A stretch of DNA of 64,000 nucleotides from Pseudoxanthomonas sp. J35 (lineage in GTDB: Bacteria; Pseudomonadota; Gammaproteobacteria; Xanthomonadales; Xanthomonadaceae): NCBI RefSeq assembly GCF_000513995.1, contig NZ_AZVB01000008.1, positions 94,598 through 158,597 on the forward strand, written 5' to 3'. Positions 26,344 to 38,176 of this stretch are shown one piece after another. Positions within the stretch are counted from its first letter, which is position 1. The number at the start of each line of letters is the position of its first letter. The position numbers and the translations under genes are program-made. The notes beneath the pieces were generated by a model. The model had not been told where the DNA came from. It was given only the letters and a program-made list of their open reading frames with translations, and searched no databases.

Positions 26344-27645
26344 TTACTCGCCGATCAGTGGCGTCGTGAGCACCGCTGCGAATCCACCACCTGGGGTGCG
26401 CATGTTCGTAGTCTGGCCCTGATAAAGCCGGGCCGCGAACAACAGCACACCCGCCTCGGACGCGAAGCAGCGCACGTCCGCCTTGAGGGACTGGCCCCCA
26501 TGCACGATCCGCATGCTCGGTGGCGCGAAGGCCTGTGCGATGTAGGTCGCCGACGCCATCGACTCCCACGTTCGCCGGGTGAGCTTGTCGCCCCGATAGC
26601 TGCCACGGCTGCCGAACCCTGCTGCAGGCTTGAAGAAGTAGCCGTTGCGCGCTGCCCACAGCGCATCCCGGTTTCCGGGGACGACTTCAACCGTGGGCGG
26701 GATCACCTGGGCCAGCAGGGCCGCCGAGCCCGCATCCACCCCGAACCCGCCGATCAAGGTCGGGTCTCCAAGCACCGCAAGGTTGCGCTTGTCGGCGAAC
26801 AACGCGTGCGCACGTGGATGCGGGGTGAATGCGACGTCCCCCGCCAGGTAAGCCTGACGAAGGTCTGCATGCGAAGCTTCCTCGAGCGCGAAATCGGTCA
26901 ACCGGTTGTAGACCATGTCGATCCGGCCATGGGCATCTGCAAGCCCGTCCGGGCCAAGGCTCAGTTCCTCGGGTGCGCGTATCACGCAGTCCACCCCATG
27001 CTCCTGGAATGCGTCCGCGTACAGCTCGAACTCCGGGTAAAGGAACTGCTCCCGCGGGGCGCTGTCCACGATCGCCAGACGCGCAGGCGCGCGGCCGAAC
27101 TGCTGCCGGGCATCGTCCAGCCAGGCGGCGACAGCCGCGTTGCGGGCCTTCGCCGTCGTTGTCCAGGTGGTCCACGCAGCCGGCGCGCAAGACCGCACGC
27201 CATCGAGCAGCACTGCATTGAGGAGCAGGCCGCCGGGATTGGTGTTGACCTCGATCAGCCGCGGGCCGTCGACCGTCAGGTGAAAGTCCAGACCCAGGAC
27301 GCCCCCCGCAGAACCCGGATCATGGGTTGCAATGTCGGGGGCCCATTGCAGGACCCGTTGGCTATATCCCGGGTTTCCTGCGACGTCGAAGACCGCCGCC
27401 GCGACTCGTCCCATGGCCTCCAACGCGGGCCGATCAACGAACAAGGCATAGGGTGAAAATAAGTGCGCGTGTACGGCGGGATCAGTCGTGAACTCCGGAA
27501 AGGCACCCCGGATCGACTCGTGCAGACGGAGGATGTCGACCACTTCGCATGCACACCGCTGGTTGAGCGGCGCGCTTTCCAGGGTGGCACAGTCGATCTC
27601 GCAGCCTGTCTGTCCAACTATTATCGGAGTCCGCGGTTCAACCAC
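26344..27645 (-). CDS. ATP-grasp-like protein of the mercury-type operon
   Basis: The GTG start at 27645, overlapping the stop of the GDCC gene, gives 433 residues; a longer frame exists but would overlap that gene by about 120 bp. The fold looks like a glutathione-synthetase-type ATP-grasp: MVYNRLTDFAL, FKPAAGFGSRGSYRGDKLT (ATP-binding loop), KADVRCFA, plus LDFHLTVDGPRLIEVNTNPG (metal/ATP site) in the N-terminal half. Four Cys lie near the N-terminus. ATP-grasp enzymes join a carboxylate to an amine or thiol with ATP; the substrate here is unknown. Its position as last gene of a merT-merP operon suggests a thiol or peptide ligation role in Hg handling, which is inference. Confidence 0.6.
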   Translation of the reverse strand: MVEPRTPIIVGQTGCEIDCATLESAPLNQRCACEVVDILRLHESIRGAFPEFTTDPAVHAHLFSPYALFVDRPALEAMGRVAAAVFDVAGNPGYSQRVLQWAPDIATHDPGSAGGVLGLDFHLTVDGPRLIEVNTNPGGLLLNAVLLDGVRSCAPAAWTTWTTTAKARNAAVAAWLDDARQQFGRAPARLAIVDSAPREQFLYPEFELYADAFQEHGVDCVIRAPEELSLGPDGLADAHGRIDMVYNRLTDFALEEASHADLRQAYLAGDVAFTPHPRAHALFADKRNLAVLGDPTLIGGFGVDAGSAALLAQVIPPTVEVVPGNRDALWAARNGYFFKPAAGFGSRGSYRGDKLTRRTWESMASATYIAQAFAPPSMRIVHGGQSLKADVRCFASEAGVLLFAARLYQGQTTNMRTPGGGFAAVLTTPLIGE

Positions 27646-27850
27646 GACAGGGATTGTTCTGTTGGATCGGTGGACATGGCACTGTTCCGAACGAGCAGAA
27701 CACACAGCAGTCGCCTTGATGCGGACGCAAAACCGCTCCACAGCCCGTGCACTCATAGAAGAATTGACACGCTGTGATGGGCATTGTCTCGGTCGCCCGA
27801 TGGCCGCACTCCGGGCAGGTCAAGACGCTTTCCAGCTTGACGTCACTCAC
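27638..27850 (-). CDS. GDCCxxC-type small Cys-rich protein
   Basis: This 70-residue protein was started at the GTG at 27850, which overlaps the merP stop by 8 bp; an upstream ATG at 27913 lies too deep in merP. It has ten Cys: CPECGH, CQFFYECTGCG, the signature GDCCVFCSFG and CPP. The four CxxC or CC groups suggest a zinc ribbon or a Hg/Cu thiolate site. Proteins with this signature are known as a small family in mercury- and metal-resistance operons but have no established function. It is coupled to the ATP-grasp gene by overlap (27638/27645). Confidence 0.72.
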   Translation of the reverse strand: MSDVKLESVLTCPECGHRATETMPITACQFFYECTGCGAVLRPHQGDCCVFCSFGTVPCPPIQQNNPCRG

Positions 27851-28130
27851 CGCGAGTCCGCACCTTGGCCGGGAAGCCTGCTTCCGTGACTGCACGCGCG
27901 ATTCCGGCTGCATCGGTCTGGCTCGATTCGAACGTCACCGTGACTGTTTCAGCCCGGGTGTCCACCTTCACATCGGCCACGCCCGGCACCTTCTCCAGCG
28001 CCTTCCTGATGGTGATGCCGCAGGCGGGACAGGTCATGTTCTCAGCATCGAGCATCACTACGGTTGCGGGCGTCGCAAGAGCGGCACCGACCGACAGAGC
28101 AGCCACCAGGGCCAGTATCCACTTGTGCAT
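27843..28130 (-). CDS. merP: periplasmic mercuric ion-binding protein MerP
   Basis: This 95-residue protein has a signal peptide ending ALA-TPATV (about residue 20). The HMA fold carries the metal motif NMTCPACGITIRKAL (GMxCxxC class, here NMTCPAC), and the C-terminal strand VTVTFESSQTDAAGIARA is family-typical. Two conserved Cys bind Hg(II) and hand it to MerT. It starts 8 bp downstream of the merT stop on the minus strand. Family length is about 91 residues, so it is full length. Confidence 0.93.
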   Translation of the reverse strand: MHKWILALVAALSVGAALATPATVVMLDAENMTCPACGITIRKALEKVPGVADVKVDTRAETVTVTFESSQTDAAGIARAVTEAGFPAKVRTRGE

Positions 28131-28138
28131 CGCGCCTC

Positions 28139-28495
28139 CTACAGAATCCAGACGATGTAATAGGGAAACAGCAGCAACAGGACGATGAGGGCTGTCGCCA
28201 ACCAGAGCCAACGTCGCCTGCGTCGCAGAGCGTCCGGGGCGATGCAACTGCCATCCACACCGCACCGTGCCGCCGGTCGATACAGCATCCAAAACGCCAC
28301 GGCCAAGGACAGTACGGCGGCGGCGCTGAACCAGGGCCTCAAGGGATCGAGAGCTGTCAGGGTGCCGATCCAGGCGCCACTGATGCCCAGCAGGACCAGC
28401 ACCAGCGGCACGACGCAGCAGACCGATGCGCCAATGGCGGCGATGCTCGCGCCAACGATGGCTGGAACAGACGATTTGGCCGGGGTTGTTTGCAT
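28139..28495 (-). CDS. merT: mercuric ion transporter MerT
   Basis: This 118-residue inner-membrane protein has three transmembrane segments. The first contains the paired Cys (IGASVCCVVPLVLVLLG) and a cytoplasmic loop holds the second pair (RCGVDGSCIAP), both as in MerT. The final segment is LATALIVLLLLFPYYIVWIL. It imports Hg(II) from MerP for intracellular handling. It is the first gene behind a MerR-type promoter, divergent from merR. No merA or merB lies in the operon, which is unusual since MerT import is normally coupled to reduction. Confidence 0.93.
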   Translation of the reverse strand: MQTTPAKSSVPAIVGASIAAIGASVCCVVPLVLVLLGISGAWIGTLTALDPLRPWFSAAAVLSLAVAFWMLYRPAARCGVDGSCIAPDALRRRRRWLWLATALIVLLLLFPYYIVWIL

Positions 28496-28501
28496 CAGAG
28501 T

Positions 28502-28533
28502 ATACTAGCCTCTGTACCTAGCTACGGAGTCAA
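28502..28533 (-). promoter_or_regulatory. mer promoter/operator between merR and merT
   Basis: Read on the minus strand: TTGACT (28533-28528), then a dyad-containing spacer (CCGTAGCTAGGTAC within it), then TAGTAT (28507-28502) at 20 bp, or CTAGTA at 19 bp. TTGACTCCGTA is shared with known mer operators. The merR GTG start lies 3 bp beyond the -35 on the opposite strand, so the same site should control both directions. Confidence 0.8.
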
Positions 28534-28536
28534 GCC

Positions 28537-28962
28537 GTGCGTCCGAACACGTTTACGATCAGCCGGCTGGCGGCGGCGGCCGATGTGCACGTCGAAACCG
28601 TGCGCTACTACCAGCGACGTAGGCTGCTGCGTCAACCCGAGCGACCCATAGGAGGCGTGCGTCGTTACGACGAAAACGATGTCAATCGGCTTCAGTTCAT
28701 CCGGCGCGCTCAGATGATGGGATTCAGCCTCGACGAGATCGCTGGCCTGCTAGAGATCACAGGCGAACGTTCTTGCGAGCAGACCCGTCAGCTGACCGAG
28801 CGAAAGCTCGTCGATGTCCGTCTACGAATCCGCGAGCTGCGACAGCTGGAGAGGGATCTCGAACAGAAGATAGCGCGGTGCGCCCAAGTGCCGGCGGGAG
28901 AGTGCTGCCCAACCCTCGATTTTCTGGAGCGGCCAAGAAAGCCAGCTGCGACAGGCAGTTAG
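28537..28962 (+). CDS. merR: Hg(II)-responsive regulator MerR
   Basis: This 141-residue MerR has a GTG start just beyond the shared operator. The DNA-binding part is ISRLAAAADVHVETVRYYQR, followed by LQFIRRAQMMGFSLDEIAGL. The three Hg ligands expected in MerR are present: one Cys in GERSCEQTRQL, and two in KIARCAQVPAGECCPTLDFL. It would repress merT without Hg and activate it with Hg(II), as in Tn501. The C-terminal tail is short. The gene is intact, and degraded IS3 sequence begins 7 bp after its stop. Confidence 0.92.
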   Translation: MRPNTFTISRLAAAADVHVETVRYYQRRRLLRQPERPIGGVRRYDENDVNRLQFIRRAQMMGFSLDEIAGLLEITGERSCEQTRQLTERKLVDVRLRIRELRQLERDLEQKIARCAQVPAGECCPTLDFLERPRKPAATGS

Positions 28963-29004
28963 CTCACTTTCGGCCCGTTTTTACACGAATCCCTGCCGAC
29001 CCTC

Positions 29005-29290
29005 TCATGGCTTGAACCGGCGGTCGAGCTCCGCCTGGGCAAAATACGCTGACGCCTTGCGCAGGATCTCGTTGGCCTGGCGCAGCTCGCGTACTTCCCG
29101 CTCCAACGCCTTTATCCGCGCCTGCTCGTCGGTAGTCGGCCCGCTGCGCAAGCCGCGGTCACGCTCGGCCTGACGGACCCAGCGACGCAGCGACTCGGGC
29201 GTGCACCCTACCTTGCCTGCGATCGAGACAATCGCCGCCCACTGCGATCGGTGCTCGCCCTGATGCTCCAGCACCATCCGTACCGCGGGG
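29005..29290 (-). pseudogene. IS3-family transposase OrfA, 5'-truncated
   Basis: About 94 residues remain: [12 protein letters not shown] at the broken start, then [20 protein letters not shown] (helix-turn-helix) and the leucine-zipper-like [20 protein letters not shown] ending AELDRRFKP. The usual first 15 or so residues (helix start) are missing at the junction near 29290. Its own orfB is absent: merR lies only about 40 bp beyond its stop. It belongs to a different IS3 group from the orfA at 30161. Confidence 0.8.
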
Positions 29291-29292
29291 TT

Positions 29293-30165
29293 CTACCCCG
29301 AAATCACGGACGGCTGTAAAAGAGCTGACAGCTTCCGGTCTTTCCTGGCCACCCTGCGCCGCATCCTCGGGTTGTGGAACCGCTCGATGTATTCGAACAC
29401 ATCAGCCCTGGCGGCATCGGGTGTCGGATACGTCATGCGGTGGACCCGCTCGCGCTTGAGCAGGCCGAAGAAGCCTTCGCACGCCGCGTTGTCACCGCAA
29501 TGGCCCACCGCGCTCATCGAGCACACCAGTTCGTTGGCCGCCAGGTAACGCTGGTAGTCGCCGCTCCGGAACTGGCTGCCGCGATCGGAATGCAGGATCA
29601 CCGGGTCGCTGCCCTGACGCTGCCAGACCGCCATCTGCACGGCCCGGATCACCATCTGCCGATCCTGCCGATGGTGCATCGACCAGCCCACCACGCGCTG
29701 GTCGAACAGGTCCAGCACGATGCACAGGCACAGCTTGCCCTGCCGGTCTTGAGTTCGGTGATGTCGGTGACCCACTTGGTCTCCGGCTCCAGCGCAGTGA
29801 AGTCCCGTTCGAGCAGGTTGCGCACGCCCGGCGGCGTCAGCGCGGGCCGGCCACGCTGCCCACGCCGCTTCGGCCGCGGCCAGCCCTGCAGGCCATCTTC
29901 AGCCATCAGGCGCGCCACCCGGTTCAGGCTGACGGGTTCGCCGGCATCGGCCAGATCTTCCTGCATCCGACCGGCGCCCAGCGTGCCCCGGCTGTCTTCA
30001 TGCAGCTCACGGATGCGGTCGAGCAAGCGCTCGTTGTCGAGCTGGCGGGTGCTTGGCAGGCGCTTGCTCCAGTCGTAGTAACCACTGGCCGAGACCCGCA
30101 GGCAGCGGCACATCAGCCGAACCGGGAACTCATCGCGGCAACGTTCGATCGCCTGATACCTCAGG
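29293..30165 (-). pseudogene. IS3-family transposase OrfB, frameshifted
   Basis: The frame reads [47 protein letters not shown], then shifts near 29742 and continues [30 protein letters not shown] and ACEGFFGLLKRE. One C appears to be missing in GGCC, giving GGCAGGGC. The DDE residues are present in TDITE, HSDRG and EGFFG, so only the frameshift disables it. Sequencing error cannot be excluded. It belongs with the orfA at 30161. Confidence 0.85.
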
Positions 30166-30454
30166 ACGATCCCTTGGCAAAGAACGTCGCCGCTTCTCTT
30201 AAAAAATCCCGCTCCTTCTTCACCCGGGCCAGCTCGCGCTTCAGGCGGGCGAGTTCCTCATCCCGGGGCGTGCCGGTGCCGCCGAAGGCCACCTTGCCTT
30301 GGCTCTGGGCCTCTCGCTTCCAGCGGGTCAGCAGCGTGTCCCGGATCCCCAGCTCCCGTGCCACCTGAGCGCAGCTGACGCCCGGCTGGCTCGCCTGCTC
30401 AACCGCGCCACGCTTGAACTCTGCACTGAACTTCCTTCGCTTCGACATGAACAC
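30161..30454 (-). CDS. IS3-family transposase OrfA
   Basis: This 97-residue protein has a [16 protein letters not shown] start, the helix-turn-helix [20 protein letters not shown] and a C-terminal leucine-zipper region ([20 protein letters not shown]), then AKGSS and stop. In this IS group OrfB is made by a programmed -1 frameshift near the end of OrfA; the next frame opens about here with [13 protein letters not shown]. The gene itself is intact but the partner orfB is broken, so the element is probably immobile without help. Confidence 0.85.
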   Translation of the reverse strand: MFMSKRRKFSAEFKRGAVEQASQPGVSCAQVARELGIRDTLLTRWKREAQSQGKVAFGGTGTPRDEELARLKRELARVKKERDFLREAATFFAKGSS

Positions 30455-30509
30455 TCCTCATGGCCTCGATCGGCCTTCTCGTAAGTGTCCGTGAAAACGG
30501 GGGTGAACC

Positions 30510-30671
30510 CTCGGTGGCCATGTGAGCCGCGTCGGACAGCAGCGCCAAGCTGTTGGTGACGAGGCCACCCACCACCTCGGCGACCAGGAAGGCGGCGGTG
30601 AGTCCGAAGGCCCACCACAACGGTTTCTCATGCTGGACTTCGCCCAGCCCGTGATCGTGTCCTGCACCCAT
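30510..30671 (-). pseudogene. czcD: CDF-family cation efflux protein (CzcD-like), truncated by IS3
   Basis: Only the first 54 codons remain: MGAGHDHGLGEVQ, the first membrane segment (LTAAFLVAEVVGGLVTNSLA) and LLSDAAHMATE, after which IS3 terminal sequence begins. SDAAHM is the conserved metal site in TM2 of CDF proteins. The rest of the gene is not found on the other side of the IS region, so it was lost. It starts 43 bp downstream of czcA and would have been the last gene of the czcCBA operon. Confidence 0.85.
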
Positions 30672-30713
30672 GTCTTGTGCTCCTAAGTGGCCGCAGCCTG
30701 CATGAAGTTTCGA

Positions 30714-34854
<4,141 letters not shown>

Positions 34855-34858
<4 letters not shown>

Positions 34859-36132
34859 GGGGTACCTCCCTGCGTCGCCTGTGCCGGTGCTGCCACGAAC
34901 GGCGCACCGGTCAGGCGCTGGATTTCGATAAGGGCGCGCTGGGCTTCCAGCGCGGCGTCGAGTTGCTGTTTGCGGGCTGCGGTGCGTTCCGACTGCAGCT
35001 GCGCCCATTCCAGGTAGCTGATGGCGCCGGCGCGGTAGGCGCGTTCCGCCGCGGCTTCGGCTTTGGCGAGCTTGGGCAGCACGTCGGTGCCCAGCCGGTC
35101 CACCTCCAGCTGTGCCGTGAGGTAGCGCCCGTGCGCTTCGGCCAGTGTCGAATACAGCGACAGCCCCTTGGACTCGCGTTCGATCTCCAGCGCGGTGAGT
35201 TCGGCCTCGGCCACGCGGATCTCCGGCTGCGCGCGGCGACTCGCGCCCAGCGGCATCGACACACTGCCCACGAGGGCCAAGTCGTCTGTTGACTGCAACC
35301 TGCGGATGCCGACTTCCCAATCCAGATCCGCCTTGGCATCGGCACGCGCGAGTTGCAGGCGCGCCTCACGGATACGGCGCTCACCGACGAACTGCGCAAG
35401 CTCGGGCGTCTGTTCCAGCAAGCTCGCCAGGGTGGCAAACGCAGGCACCTCGGGCAGGACCGTCGGGTCGCCAGCCACCGCGTCGAAGGTGGGTGATCGC
35501 TCGCCCCACAGGGCGGCCAGGTGCTGCCGCGCCGCCGCATGGCGTTGCTCGGCACGGGCACGATCCAACTCCGCTCGGGCCAGGGCCGCCTGCGCGGTCA
35601 GCACGACCGACTCGGGCGAAGCGCCGGCCTGCAGCCGTTGCCGCGCTCCGGCGACGGTACGTTGCCGCTGGGCAATGTCGAGCTCGGCGATCTCGCGCTG
35701 GCGTTGCGCGGCGACCATCGCCAAGTAGCGACGCGCGACTTCCGCCAGCAGGTCGAGGCGCCGGGCCTCGCGCTCGACCGCCAGGGCATCGATGCGACTT
35801 TGCGCCAGCGTGCGACGCGCATCGAGCTTGCCGCCACGCTCCAGCACCGACGCCAGGGTCAGGGTCAGCTCCGCGCCGCTCAGGCCACTCGCCTCGCCGG
35901 TGCCGAAAGCGTTCTCGACGCTGGCGCCGGCGACCAGTGGGGGGCGCAGGGTTGCGCGGCCCAGTTCGGCGGCGAGCACGTTGTGTCGCGCCCCGAGCAG
36001 GCGCAGATCGGGATGGGATTCGGCGACGCGCGCAAATGCGTCGTCCAGGGAGAGTCGATCAGCCGCGTTCGCCGGCCATGCAATGGCGGACACGGCGACC
36101 AGTGCGGCGAACGCCGCAAGTCGCACAGACAT
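34855..36132 (-). CDS. czcC: TolC-family outer-membrane channel CzcC
   Basis: This 425-residue protein has a signal peptide (LAAFAALVAVSAIAWPANAA). Long helical repeats are seen (LSLDDAFARVAESHPDLRLL, later RAYRAGAISYLEWAQLQSER), typical of TolC-like channels that form a trimeric outer-membrane and periplasmic tunnel. It is coupled to czcB by the ATGA overlap at 34855-34858. It begins 53 bp downstream of the His-rich secreted gene. The czc operon order is CDF - small protein - czcC - czcB - czcA - czcD remnant. Confidence 0.92.
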
Positions 36133-36185
36133 GGAAACACTCCAATCGGAAAGGGCCAGAAGCCGGCATCAGCGCCGGTGGGGCG

Positions 36186-36545
36186 TCAGGCCGAGATCGG
36201 AGGTCGGAAGGGGGCGAGCCATCGCCCGCTAGGCACAAGGCGCGAGTCCGTCAGGTTCGTGGGTTCGCTGTGACTGATCCGGGGCAGCACCAGCGGTGCA
36301 GCGGGTGTAGGCACCACATGCCCGCAGCAGTGAGCCAAGTGGTGCATGACGTGCAGCGTGCCGGCGGCATTGCCCTCTTCATCGGGCGCTCCGGTTTCGC
36401 TGATGTCGTGCACGCTCGCGGCGCCGTGCGACAGCTCGTGCAATTCGCTCACCGAGCCCAGCACCGGCTGCAGGACCACGCTCAACGCCAATGCCGCCAG
36501 CATCAGCCAGCGACAGAGGGACAGCGGGGGACGACGCGAGGTCAT
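36186..36545 (-). CDS. small secreted His/Cys-containing protein preceding czcC
   Basis: This 119-residue protein has a signal peptide (LCRWLMLAALALSVVLQPVLG). The mature part contains a His-rich segment (ELHELSHGAAS, TLHVMHHLAHCCGHVV) and ends with a Pro-rich tail. I do not recognise a named domain. It overlaps the start of the CDF gene stop (ATGA at 36542) and lies just before czcC. The arrangement parallels the gene at 6411 in front of the CusCBA operon. A role as periplasmic metal scavenger or sensor is plausible but unproved. Confidence 0.6.
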   Translation of the reverse strand: MTSRRPPLSLCRWLMLAALALSVVLQPVLGSVSELHELSHGAASVHDISETGAPDEEGNAAGTLHVMHHLAHCCGHVVPTPAAPLVLPRISHSEPTNLTDSRLVPSGRWLAPFRPPISA

Positions 36546-37159
36546 GCAGAGGGCGATTTCGATTCGGCGCGGGCACGGCGGGCATCGCCGAGGATCTCGA
36601 TGGCTTCCTTGATCACGTACAGGCCGATCAGGGTGCCGATGACGTAATCCGGGTACGGGGTGGCGAGCCAGAGTACCAATACACCGGCCAGGATGACGCC
36701 GATGTTGGCCACCACGTCGGCGCGGGTGAACAGCCAGGTGGCACGCAGGTGGACCTCGCCCGCCTTCAGCGGGGCAAGCAGGCGCAGGACGGTGACGTTG
36801 ACCGCAAGCGACAGCAGCGCGGTGCCGATCATCCAGCCGCTGAGCGGCTCGGCGCCATAGACGACGCGCCGGCCCACCTCCACCAGCACGCCGATACCGA
36901 GCACGAGCAGCACGCTGCCACTGAGCCAGGCCGCGTTCGCCTTGAAGCGGGCGGTGCGCCCAATGGCCACCAGGCCGATCGCGTAGGCGGTGGCGTCGGA
37001 CAGCATGTCCAGGGCGTCGGCCAGCAGGCCGGTCGACTGGGCGATCCAGCCGGCAAGGCCGCCGATCACCGCCATGGCGGCGTTGAGCACCAGGGCGATG
37101 CGCAGTACGCGCCGCTCCTGTGCGTTCTTTGCCTCATGGTGGCAGCCGCAATCGCTCAT
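36542..37159 (-). CDS. short CDF-family cation transporter
   Basis: This 205-residue protein has an N-terminal Cys/His segment (MSDCGCHHEAKNAQERR), five or six hydrophobic segments, STGLLADALDMLSDATAYA (TM2 with the D-x3-D metal site) and TRADVVANIGVILAGVL (TM5 with a second metal Asp). It lacks the long cytoplasmic C-terminal domain of ZitB or YiiP, but such short forms are common in czc operons. It exchanges divalent metal for protons at the inner membrane. It is the first gene behind the MerR-type promoter at 37215-37245. Confidence 0.87.
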   Translation of the reverse strand: MSDCGCHHEAKNAQERRVLRIALVLNAAMAVIGGLAGWIAQSTGLLADALDMLSDATAYAIGLVAIGRTARFKANAAWLSGSVLLVLGIGVLVEVGRRVVYGAEPLSGWMIGTALLSLAVNVTVLRLLAPLKAGEVHLRATWLFTRADVVANIGVILAGVLVLWLATPYPDYVIGTLIGLYVIKEAIEILGDARRARAESKSPSA

Positions 37160-37214
37160 CGGGGTCCTCGTCGAACAGATGCCACCCGGCCAGGGTGGCG
37201 GCGGAATGCGGCGA

Positions 37215-37245
37215 AGGATAAAGTCTGTAGTAGCTACGGAGTCAA
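37215..37245 (-). promoter_or_regulatory. MerR-type promoter/operator for the czc operon
   Basis: Read on the minus strand: TTGACT (37245-37240), a 19-bp spacer with the dyad GTAGCTAC, and TATCCT (37220-37215). TTGACT-19-TATCCT is close to ideal for a MerR-activated promoter. It lies between the divergent CDF gene and the regulator at 37250, whose GTG start is 4 bp beyond the -35. The same site should control both. Confidence 0.85.
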
Positions 37246-37249
37246 GCAC

Positions 37250-37681
37250 GTGAAGATCAGCGAAGCGGCCGCCGCCAGTGGCTGCCACCTGGAGACCATC
37301 CGCTACTACGAGCGCTCGGGCCTGGTGTCGCCGCCCAAGCGCACGCACAGCGGCTATCGCTCCTACACCCCCGCCGATGTCGACCGGCTGCGCTTCATCA
37401 GCCGAGGGCGCGAGCTGGGCTTCAGCCTGGAGGAGATCCGCAGCCTGCTGCGCCTGGACGACGACCCCACCATGTCGTGCCGCGACGTCGACGCCATGGC
37501 CCGCACCCATCTGGCCGATATCCAGGGGCGCATCGCAGAGTTGCAGCGTATGGCGTCGGAACTGGAACGGGTCATTGCCGACTGCGCCGGCGGCGAGCGC
37601 GGAACGTGCACCATCCTGGGGGCACTGCGCCGGCCGGGCAGCGCCCAGGTTTCATGTCCGGAACCGGGGTGCCGCTCATGA
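37250..37681 (+). CDS. MerR-family regulator, CadR/ZntR-like
   Basis: This 143-residue protein was started at a GTG beside the operator. The N-terminal helix-turn-helix is KISEAAAASGCHLETIRYYE, followed by RTHSGYRSYTPADVDRLRFI and RELGFSLEEIRSL. The C-terminal metal loop contains DCAGGERGTCTILGAL and ends CPEPGC. These Cys fit the Zn/Cd/Pb-sensing branch (ZntR/CadR), matching control of a czc operon. The stop overlaps the start of a truncated integrase gene (ATGA at 37678). Confidence 0.88.
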   Translation: MKISEAAAASGCHLETIRYYERSGLVSPPKRTHSGYRSYTPADVDRLRFISRGRELGFSLEEIRSLLRLDDDPTMSCRDVDAMARTHLADIQGRIAELQRMASELERVIADCAGGERGTCTILGALRRPGSAQVSCPEPGCRS

Positions 37682-37737
37682 GCCTCGAACGGTATCTGGA
37701 GGCCGCCGGACGCAAAAACACGCAGCGCAGGCGAACT
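37678..37737 (+). pseudogene. tyrosine recombinase (integrase) N-terminal remnant
   Basis: The first codons read MSLERYLEAAGRKNTQRR, which I recognise as resembling the N-terminus of tyrosine site-specific recombinases that often follow cadR-type genes (core-binding domain, SLERYL..A..DNTRR). Similarity then stops near 37729; a TGTCGG that may be a transposon end starts at 37738. The frame continues only to 37779 in unrelated sequence. The ATG overlaps the regulator stop. The recognition is by memory of the family and is short, so moderate. Confidence 0.5.
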
Positions 37738-37796
37738 TGTCGGCTGCTAGCCACGATAACGGCCCCTAATCGCGCATAGCTGCTTCACCTGGAAGA

Positions 37797-37819
37797 TGGC
37801 CGATGCGATACATCGGCCA
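37797..37819 (+). repeat. 9-bp inverted repeat near the proposed transposon left end
   Basis: TGGCCGATG (37797-37805) and CATCGGCCA (37811-37819) form a perfect 9-bp stem with loop CGATA. It lies 60 bp inside the proposed left end and about 120 bp beyond the 3' end of the minus-strand gene at 37940. It may be a terminator for that gene group (no U-run) or a protein-binding site. Confidence 0.45.
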
Positions 37820-37939
37820 CACCAAGCAGGCCTGCAGTTCACCGCAAGCTTGATGCGCACATCAGGTTCTTGGCTGGCCGACGGCGATGGGCGGCTGATG
37901 GCTAGGCACGTTGCTGATCAACAACGAATTCTGCCAGCA

Positions 37940-38176
37940 CTAGCCCTCGCTCAGGATCATTCCGCCATCTTGTGCCCATTTGACGTTCTTCAGCTCGCCC
38001 TCAACGTGCTTGGCGACCTCGGACTTGACGGCGTCGATACTTGACAGCGGCTCAGTTTCGATCCGCTTGGCGCCCTTTAGGTATACCACCCCGACCCAAC
38101 GGCCACCGTCTACCGGATGCAGATGAAGCTCGTTTGCCGCATTGGACACGGAATCAGTCAAACCCTGGCTGCTCAT
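37940..38176 (-). CDS. small protein of unknown function (transposon cargo)
   Basis: This 78-residue protein was started at the ATG at 38176, which overlaps the end of the gene before by 23 bp; an upstream non-ATG start adds five residues. It is predicted alpha/beta: ANELHLHPVDGGRWVGVVYL as a beta hairpin, then DAVKSEVAKHVEGELKNVKW as a helix. I do not recognise a family. It lies in the same minus-strand run as a ribbon-helix-helix-like protein, so the pair may act together. Confidence 0.45.
   Translation of the reverse strand: MSSQGLTDSVSNAANELHLHPVDGGRWVGVVYLKGAKRIETEPLSSIDAVKSEVAKHVEGELKNVKWAQDGGMILSEG

Larger units (their letters stand above)
28969..30507. mobile_element. degraded IS3-family insertion region (two partial elements)
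   Basis: Left edge TTCGGCCCGTTTTTACACGA (28969 on) and right edge, read inward, TTCACCCCCGTTTTCACGGA (30507 down) look like related imperfect terminal inverted repeats sharing CCCGTTTT. Inside are two different orfA remnants and one frameshifted orfB, so the region is chimeric. Its right junction falls within the truncated czcD at about 30510. No target duplication is visible. Confidence 0.65.

Noticed and set aside
26309..28536. merA or merB within the mer cluster
   Set aside because: All frames were considered; only merT, merP, the GDCC gene and the ATP-grasp gene are present on the minus strand.
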